The position numbers and the translations under genes were made by a program. A DNA stretch of 34,683 bases from SAR324 cluster bacterium (GTDB lineage Bacteria; SAR324; JACQKK01): assembly GCA_027297205.1 (NCBI GenBank), contig JAPUIH010000312.1, positions 1 through 34,683 of the forward strand, written 5' to 3'. The stretch's first letter is position 1. Each line of letters begins with the position of its first letter. Positions 29,033 to 34,683 of the stretch are shown in pieces. A model generated the notes under the pieces. It searched no databases, had not been told where the DNA came from, and saw only the letters and a list, made by a program, of their open reading frames with translations.

Positions 29033-29054
29033 ATGTAGTGTATGCTACATTTTT
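29033..29054 (+). terminator. Weak candidate rho-independent terminator
   Basis: ATGTAG-tgtatg-CTACAT followed by TTTT, just after the gcdH-like remnant. Confidence 0.35.
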
Positions 29055-29202
29055 CGCGATTATCCAGTCGCAACAAATATTTGCTATTTGGAGGAATTTG
29101 GCGACACCGGACAGCCGATGAAATTTTAGGGTTGAATCTGACAACGAATTTGTTCTATTTCTTATTTCGATTGGATACGTGACGTTATTCTTGCGTATCT
29201 CT

Positions 29203-29267
29203 ATAAGCGGTGCCTATACAATGTGCGGCTCCACCCGGAAGCACATTGAGGAGCGCGCACCGCTTAT
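29203..29267 (+). promoter_or_regulatory. Two-tier inverted repeat in the leader of the M23 peptidase gene
   Basis: Outer arms ATAAGCGGTGC (29203-29213) / GCACCGCTTAT (29257-29267), 11/11 complementary; inner arms CAATGTGC (29219-29226) / GCACATTG (29241-29248), 8/8 complementary; 14-nt apical loop. Ends 2 nt before a GGAGGG SD. Confidence 0.75.
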
Positions 29268-29281
29268 GCGGAGGGACAAAG

Positions 29282-30193
29282 TTGCTTAAAAACGGATTTA
29301 CTTTCGTAGTTATTCCCCAGAAGACCACCCGCGTTCTACAGGTTCGCGTTCCGACTCTTGTATTCGCAATTGGGATGGGTCTGTTGGCATTATTTCTCGT
29401 CCTAGGCGGAATTGGCGTGTACCGCTCCATTCGGCTCAATAGCGAAGTGGAAGAGTTGCACGCGTTGAAAAACCAGTACATGCGCCAGCAGATTGAGTTT
29501 AAGAAGGTATCCAACGAAATTTCGAAATTCCGGGATCAGATGAGCCGGCTGCGCGAACTGGATTATAAGCTGCGTCTGATCACTGACCTTGAAGTGGAAC
29601 GGCCCAATCCCTCGCTATACGGAATCGGCGGTTCCATGGACGTCCGCAGTGATGGGCTGACGGAAAACGTCGATCTTGCTGGGATGGACCTGTTGAGTGT
29701 GCTTGACAAGGACCTGGAGCGGCTTAAGGAAATGGCCAATTATCAGGAAGAGAGCTTCAACGACCTGAAAGCTTTCCTGGTCGACCAAAAGGATCTGCTG
29801 GATCGCTCCCCCTACCGCTGGCCGGTGCGTGGATTTGTCTCCTCAAACTATGGACCGCGGGTGGACCCGTTCACGGGTTTGCAGCGGCAACATCAGGGTG
29901 TGGATATCGTGACCCCCAAGGGAACCCCCGTGCTGGCGCCCGCGGACGGCATCGTCACTTACACCGCGCTCGACCCTACCTTGGGATACATGCTCGTAAT
30001 CGACCACGGCTATGGGGTGATTACCCGTTATGGGCATAACGACGCAATCCTGGTGCGGGAAGGACAGCGCGTCTCGCGGGGCGACCAGATCGCCACGGTG
30101 GGCTCCTCCGGCAAGAGCACGGGGCCCCATCTTCACTACGAAATTCGGATCAACGACCTCGCCGTAAATCCGCTCAATTACATACTAGAGTAG
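29282..30193 (+). CDS. M23-family peptidase with N-terminal TM and coiled-coil region
   Basis: Probable TTG start at 29282 (LLKNGFTFVVIPQKTTRVLQVRV) with GGAGGG 6 nt upstream. TM segment TLVFAIGMGLLALFLVLGGIGVY; HQGVDIVTPKGTPVLAPADGIVTY, GPHLHYEIRIND. Confidence 0.9.
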   Translation: MLKNGFTFVVIPQKTTRVLQVRVPTLVFAIGMGLLALFLVLGGIGVYRSIRLNSEVEELHALKNQYMRQQIEFKKVSNEISKFRDQMSRLRELDYKLRLITDLEVERPNPSLYGIGGSMDVRSDGLTENVDLAGMDLLSVLDKDLERLKEMANYQEESFNDLKAFLVDQKDLLDRSPYRWPVRGFVSSNYGPRVDPFTGLQRQHQGVDIVTPKGTPVLAPADGIVTYTALDPTLGYMLVIDHGYGVITRYGHNDAILVREGQRVSRGDQIATVGSSGKSTGPHLHYEIRINDLAVNPLNYILE

Positions 30194-30202
30194 ATGGCCA
30201 CG

Positions 30203-30315
30203 GCACCTGCCGGGTAAAGGCAGGAGCCGGCTCGCCGGAAGGTGCATGGTGATGGCGGCTACCGCAAGAGTTGCGCTGTGCACTGGCCGTGCCGCAGCCC
30301 GGAAAGCAGCCGGGC
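30203..30315. other. Hairpin-dense convergent intergenic segment (possible bidirectional terminator or structured RNA)
   Basis: CCTGCC-gggtaaa-GGCAGG (30206-30224), CCGG-ctcg-CCGG (30227-30238), CGCAA-gag-TTGCG (30263-30275), GCCCGG-aaagcag-CCGGGC (30297-30315), plus longer-range GCACC/GGTGC and GTGCA/TGCAC pairings. Confidence 0.4.
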
Positions 30316-30374
30316 CGGAGCACCGAAGCCCTGCCCCGCGCATGATCAACTGGGCGGACTGAGGGAAAAGGGGG

Positions 30375-30956
30375 CTAAACCTGGAAAAACTGCGTCAACT
30401 TTTGCCGATCGTCATGGTGAATTTCCATGAAGGCAATGCCAACGATTACGGTTGGCTTGGTGCGGCCGACATGATTGACCCACATAATCTGGGACGGAAT
30501 TTCGAACAATTTGATCGTGCCTTCCGCGTCTTCATATATGAGCACGTTCACCGAATCGCCTTTTCCAAGGGAAAAATCGGCGCCGTCCTTCAACTGCAAG
30601 CGTAACCCGTGGCTGGAGTAATCCTTCGCAGTGGACAAATAGCTGGTTTCACCACCAATGGATAATCCCACATTGATTGGCGCCTGCAATTCGTGGCGTG
30701 CCGAAACCCGTCTGTTCGAAGTCTCGCCGCCTCCCCAGCGCTCGAACAATTTTCGGCGGACGGAATCGGCGTCAATCATTTCGTGGAATCTGTAATTGTT
30801 GGGCTGTTCGCACTTCAGCACCCCGGAGTTCTCAAACCAGCCCATCAGCCCACCGGTATGCGGGATGTAGCGGCCGTCCGAGGTGGTTTCGGATTGAATC
30901 GAAGCCTTTTCTATTTGCGTGCGGGCCGGTCGTGCGGCTTGCGAGGTTTCAGTCAT
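30375..30956 (-). CDS. PilZ-domain protein (putative c-di-GMP effector)
   Basis: RRVSARHELQAPINVGLSIGGETSYLSTAKDYSSHGLRLQL: RxxxR and DxSxxG signature; IMWVNHVGRTKPTVIVGIAFMEI. Confidence 0.8.
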   Translation of the reverse strand: MTETSQAARPARTQIEKASIQSETTSDGRYIPHTGGLMGWFENSGVLKCEQPNNYRFHEMIDADSVRRKLFERWGGGETSNRRVSARHELQAPINVGLSIGGETSYLSTAKDYSSHGLRLQLKDGADFSLGKGDSVNVLIYEDAEGTIKLFEIPSQIMWVNHVGRTKPTVIVGIAFMEIHHDDRQKLTQFFQV

Positions 30957-31279
30957 GATGCTCCCTGGCATTGAGGGGATAAAACGGCTTGCCTTCAATA
31001 ACTGTTAACGTAACCACCTTCGGTAATGTTCGCGGTTGAGCATCATATTCCAAATCGAAACGAAATTAAAGGTCTGGAATCGGGTCCGTGGAAAATTTAT
31101 TCCGCTCCCCGATCCTATCGCGCCGCCAGCCGCAGGGCCACCGCGCGCGGCGCAATATACACTTTCCTTGCAGGAACACCATTCAATCATTGATATTAAG
31201 GCTGTTTGCAATATACAATTCTCTCTTTTGCAAATATCTGGGCAGGTCGTGCAAGTCCCACACATAATCGGCGCTGGAA

Positions 31280-31666
31280 ATGAAACTGGAATTGGATTTT
31301 GACAAGTCAGGCGGACTGATACCGGCGATCATTCAGGACTGGGAAACTGGTGAGGTGCTGATGCTGGGCTACATGAATGCGGAAGCATTCGACAAAACCC
31401 AGGCCAGTGGAATTATGCATTATCACTCCCGCTCCCGGAATGGACCTTGGATGAAGGGCGAAACCTCCGGGCACTTCCAGGAAGTGAAGGAAATACTCAT
31501 CGATTGCGATCAGGACGCAGTACTGGTCAAAGTGCATCAAGTAGGCGGAGCGGCTTGTCATACGGGATACAATTCCTGCTTTTTCAGGCGGCTTGGGGAA
31601 AATGGAGTGGTGGAAATGACCAAGGACAGCAAGGTGTTCGATCCGGAGAAGGTTTACGGGAAATGA
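31280..31666 (+). CDS. hisI: Phosphoribosyl-AMP cyclohydrolase
   Basis: [91 protein letters not shown]. Confidence 0.97.
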   Translation: MKLELDFDKSGGLIPAIIQDWETGEVLMLGYMNAEAFDKTQASGIMHYHSRSRNGPWMKGETSGHFQEVKEILIDCDQDAVLVKVHQVGGAACHTGYNSCFFRRLGENGVVEMTKDSKVFDPEKVYGK

Positions 31667-32532
31667 CATTAAAACTGGGTATCCCCAAGGGCAGCCTCCA
31701 GGAGGCGACTGTCGAGCTATTCCGTAAGGCGGGCTATAAAATTATCATCCAAGGCCGATCCTACTATCCCATCATTGACGATCCCGAAATCGAGTGCCTG
31801 CTGCTGCGTGCCCAGGAAATGGCCCGCTATGTAGAAGAGGGCCTGCTTGACGTGGGATTGACGGGCCATGACTGGATAATCGAAAACCAGGCGGACGTGG
31901 TGGAGGTGGCCGATCTGGTTTATTCGAAAACGGGCTCGGGCAAGGCCAGGTGGGTCTTGGCCGTACCCCAAGACTCCCCCATCCAGTCGGCAAAGGACCT
32001 GGAGGGCAAGCGCATCGCCACCGAAGCGGTTAACTTGGCCAAAAACTACCTGGAAAAAAACGGTGTCAACGCCAAGGTGGAGTTCTCCTGGGGCGCCACG
32101 GAGGTGAAGCCGCCCAAGCTGGCCGATGCCATTGTGGAGATTACCGAGACCGGCACCTCCCTGCGGGCCAACAACATGCGAATCGTTGAGACCATCCTCG
32201 AAACCAATACAAAGCTTATCGCGAATAAGCAGGCGTGGGACACGGCGGAAAAACGGCGCAAGATCGAACAGCTTGCCCTACTGCTCCGAGGTGCAATCAA
32301 CGCGGCGGGCAAGGTGGGGCTGCTCATCAATGTTCCCCGCGACAAGCTGGACGGCATTCTGGAAATCCTGCCCTCGCTCAATAAGCCCACCATCGCCGCG
32401 CTCACCGATGAGGATTGGGTGGATGTTACCGTCGTGCTGGACGAACTGGTGGCACGGGACCTCATTCTTGAACTAAAGGAGCGTGGCGCCCAAGGTATCA
32501 CAGAATTTCCTCTCAACAAGGTTATTCCCTGA
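31663..32532 (+). CDS. hisG: ATP phosphoribosyltransferase
   Basis: Starts in the ATGA overlap with his[28 protein letters not shown] ... [11 protein letters not shown] ... [58 protein letters not shown]. Confidence 0.97.
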   Translation: MTLKLGIPKGSLQEATVELFRKAGYKIIIQGRSYYPIIDDPEIECLLLRAQEMARYVEEGLLDVGLTGHDWIIENQADVVEVADLVYSKTGSGKARWVLAVPQDSPIQSAKDLEGKRIATEAVNLAKNYLEKNGVNAKVEFSWGATEVKPPKLADAIVEITETGTSLRANNMRIVETILETNTKLIANKQAWDTAEKRRKIEQLALLLRGAINAAGKVGLLINVPRDKLDGILEILPSLNKPTIAALTDEDWVDVTVVLDELVARDLILELKERGAQGITEFPLNKVIP

Positions 32533-32569
32533 AGAGCATGAATTTTGCGCAAGTGGGGATATGCACGGT

Positions 32570-32624
32570 GCGTCCGCTACGTTTTCTCGGGCGGACGCCG
32601 GCCATGCCGGCCCGCCGGCATGGC
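32570..32624. repeat. Tandem pair of strong GC-rich hairpins between hisG and rpsA
   Basis: GCGTCCGC-(13 nt)-GCGGACGC (32570-32598) and GCCATGCCGG-cccg-CCGGCATGGC (32601-32624), both perfect stems. Confidence 0.6.
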
Positions 32625-32672
32625 GGCCGGGTTAACCGGTGCGCTAAGATACGCCGAAAGAATTGAATTCAG

Positions 32673-32705
32673 TTGACAAAAGACCTCCATTTGTAATGGT
32701 ACAAT
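32673..32705 (+). promoter_or_regulatory. Tentative rpsA promoter region
   Basis: Consensus TTGACA (32673-32678) and TACAAT (32700-32705), but the 21-nt spacing is too long for a standard sigma70 promoter. Confidence 0.25.
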
Positions 32706-32751
32706 TATCCAACTGTATGCGAAAATAGATCTGTAACCGAACCAGCTTCAA

Positions 32752-32782
32752 CCTTGCGGCGGTCGCGCAAGGCTTGCGGCGG
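32752..32782 (+). promoter_or_regulatory. Structured rpsA leader with alternative hairpins
   Basis: CCTTGCG-gcggtcg-CGCAAGG (32752-32772) competes with CGCAA-ggc-TTGCG (32766-32778); direct repeat CTTGCGGCGG at 32753 and 32773. Confidence 0.45.
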
Positions 32783-32807
32783 AACACTAAACTTTTAGAA
32801 AGCGTCC

Positions 32808-34683
32808 ATGGCATCAGAAGAAATTCAGGAACAGTCCCAAGCCACGGAGGAAAAAAACGGCGAAACTTCGACGGTCTTTCTGGAGGAAGATATCGATTTC
32901 GAGTCTCTGTATGAACAAAGCGTGGGACAATTCAAAGAACACCAGATCATCAACGGCAAGGTCATAGAAATCCAGAAGGATTATGTGACGGTTGACATTG
33001 GTTATAAATCCGAAGGGCAGATCAATACCTCGGAATTTCTCAACGAGAATCAGGAAATCAATGTCTCGGTTGGCGATGAAATTGAAGTGTTCCTGGAAGC
33101 GGTGGAAGATGCCAACGGAATTGTAGTGCTATCCAAGGACAAGGCCGAAAAGCTGCGGGTCTGGGAGCATGTAGGACGGGTATATGAGGAACAGGGCACC
33201 GTCGAGGGCGTGATCTCCTCCCGCATCAAAGGCGGGCTTTCGGTGGATATCGGTATCAAGGCTTTTTTGCCCGGCTCCCAGGTAGACCTGCGGCCCGTGC
33301 GCAATCTGGACAAGTTGATCGGCGAAAGCTTCGAATTCAAAATCCTCAAATTCAATCAGAAGCGGGGCAACATCGTGCTTTCCCGCCGCGCCCTGCTGGA
33401 AGTGGATCGCGAGGAACGCCGCAAGAAGACCCTAGCCATTCTCGAGGAAGGCGTGCTCATCAAGGGGTATGTCAAGAACATCACGGAATATGGCGTGTTT
33501 ATCGATCTGGGCGGCGTGGACGGCTTGCTGCATATTACCGACATGACTTGGGGCCGCATCGTCCATCCTTCCGAGATGTTTAATATCGGGGACGAGGTCG
33601 AAGTGATGGTGCTAAAGTTCGACCGCGAGGAGGAAAAGGTTTCGCTGGGATTGAAGCAGAAGCAGGCTAATCCCTGGGACGAGGTGGAGGGCAAGTACCC
33701 GAGAAAAACCCGCGTGGAAGGCAAGATCGTCAGTCTTACCGACTACGGTGCATTCATCGAACTGGAACCCGGCGTAGAGGGACTAATCCACGTATCCGAG
33801 ATGTCTTGGACCAAGAAGGTGCGGCATCCTTCCAAACTGTTTAGCCTGGGGCAAATAGTGGAGGCGGTGGTCAAGGATTTGGATGTGGACCGCAAGCGGA
33901 TTTCCCTTTCCATCAGGGAAGCCGAGCCCAACCCCTGGGAAACCATTCACCTGCACCACCCGGTGGGCACCATCGTCACGGGGAAGGTGCGCAACATCAC
34001 CGACTTTGGAATATTCGTGGGATTGGACGCCGGCATTGACGGCTTGGTGCACATATCCGACCTTTCCTGGAGCCAGCGCCAGCGCAAACCCTCCGCCTTT
34101 GCCAAAAAGGGCGACGACATTGAAGTGAAGATTCTTCACATTGATGCGGACAAGGAACGGCTGTCCCTCGGAATCAAGCAACTCAGCGAAGACCCATGGA
34201 AAGACCTGGAATCCAAAATCCAGATCAACGATGAGATCAGTGGCCGTGTCGTCAACGTAACCGACTTTGGGATATTCGTGGAAGTGATGGATGGCGTGGA
34301 GGGGTTAGTCCATATTTCCGAAGTGGACACCGATGTTCCCAAGGACAAGCTGGAGGAATTCTACAAGCCTGGCAGTCCCCTCACAGCCAAGGTGCTGAAA
34401 ATCGACGTGGATGAGCGCAGGCTGGGGCTGGGCATTGTCGGCACCCCCGGCGTTCCGCCGGAAGGTGAAATGCAAAACACCGTGCTTCAGGACGCCCTGG
34501 CCGGCATGGTAAACGGTAGCACGGTCCAGGAGGGTACTGCCGAAGCGGAATCGTCCACCGAGCCCGAAGCCGCGGAAGAAGAGGCAACCGCCGAGCCTGA
34601 AGCCACGGAAGAGCAGGCATCCGCCGAGCCTGAAGCCGCGGAAGAGCAGGAGTACCAGCAAGCGGCTTCCGGAGAAAGCGGTG
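32808..34683 (+). CDS. rpsA: 30S ribosomal protein S1 (3' end truncated by the window)
   Basis: Open from ATG 32808 (MASEEIQEQSQATEEKNGETS...) to the window edge, hence absent from the ORF track. Repeated S1 domains: IINGKVIEIQKDYVTVDIGYKSEGQI, IKGYVKNITEYGVFIDLGGVDGLLHITDMTW, VEGKIVSLTDYGAFIELEPGVEGLIHVSEMSW, VTGKVRNITDFGIFVGLDAGIDGLVHISDLSW, ISGRVVNVTDFGIFVEVMDGVEGLVHISEV. Confidence 0.96.
   Translation, partial: MASEEIQEQSQATEEKNGETSTVFLEEDIDFESLYEQSVGQFKEHQIINGKVIEIQKDYVTVDIGYKSEGQINTSEFLNENQEINVSVGDEIEVFLEAVEDANGIVVLSKDKAEKLRVWEHVGRVYEEQGTVEGVISSRIKGGLSVDIGIKAFLPGSQVDLRPVRNLDKLIGESFEFKILKFNQKRGNIVLSRRALLEVDREERRKKTLAILEEGVLIKGYVKNITEYGVFIDLGGVDGLLHITDMTWGRIVHPSEMFNIGDEVEVMVLKFDREEEKVSLGLKQKQANPWDEVEGKYPRKTRVEGKIVSLTDYGAFIELEPGVEGLIHVSEMSWTKKVRHPSKLFSLGQIVEAVVKDLDVDRKRISLSIREAEPNPWETIHLHHPVGTIVTGKVRNITDFGIFVGLDAGIDGLVHISDLSWSQRQRKPSAFAKKGDDIEVKILHIDADKERLSLGIKQLSEDPWKDLESKIQINDEISGRVVNVTDFGIFVEVMDGVEGLVHISEVDTDVPKDKLEEFYKPGSPLTAKVLKIDVDERRLGLGIVGTPGVPPEGEMQNTVLQDALAGMVNGSTVQEGTAEAESSTEPEAAEEEATAEPEATEEQASAEPEAAEEQEYQQAASGESG
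34560..34658 (+). repeat. Three in-frame 33-bp tandem repeats in the S1 C-terminal tail
   Basis: EPEAAEEEATA | EPEATEEQASA | EPEAAEEQEYQ, units 34560-34592, 34593-34625, 34626-34658. Confidence 0.8.

Noticed and set aside
1-34683. CRISPR arrays, IS elements, integrases, phage genes, tRNA or rRNA genes
   Set aside because: None recognised on either strand.

Overview
Bacterial chromosomal window with high-GC coding regions, densely packed with mostly recognisable housekeeping and accessory genes. In order: a TauD-like dioxygenase (-); a cysteine-dioxygenase-like cupin and a four-domain rhodanese protein (+); a GntR regulator (-); pgk; a GNAT acetyltransferase; an LhgO-type oxidase; GST, CPBP protease and gap (-); an exported CARDB-like protein and a 951-aa FG-GAP/VCBS repeat protein (-); a truncated globin; a hypothetical protein; a lytic transglycosylase with signal peptide; a Gld-like ABC cluster (ATPase, permease, auxiliary protein, DUF4340); a DUF1971 protein; a SnoaL-like protein; asd, an RNase D-like exonuclease and greA (-); a decayed glutaryl-CoA dehydrogenase remnant; an M23 peptidase; a PilZ protein (-); hisI-hisG; and rpsA running off the right edge. 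The ORF track omits rpsA because it has no stop in the window. I see no CRISPR array, IS element, prophage, rRNA or tRNA, and no clearly new defence or biosynthetic system. The most interesting non-coding signals are a long two-tier inverted repeat directly upstream of the M23 peptidase ribosome-binding site, a hairpin-dense 180-bp convergent intergenic region, mutually exclusive hairpins in the rpsA leader, and the gcdH-like remnant. The most interesting coding signal is the FG-GAP/CARDB exported pair. Family names rest on motif recognition by eye; no database search was run.
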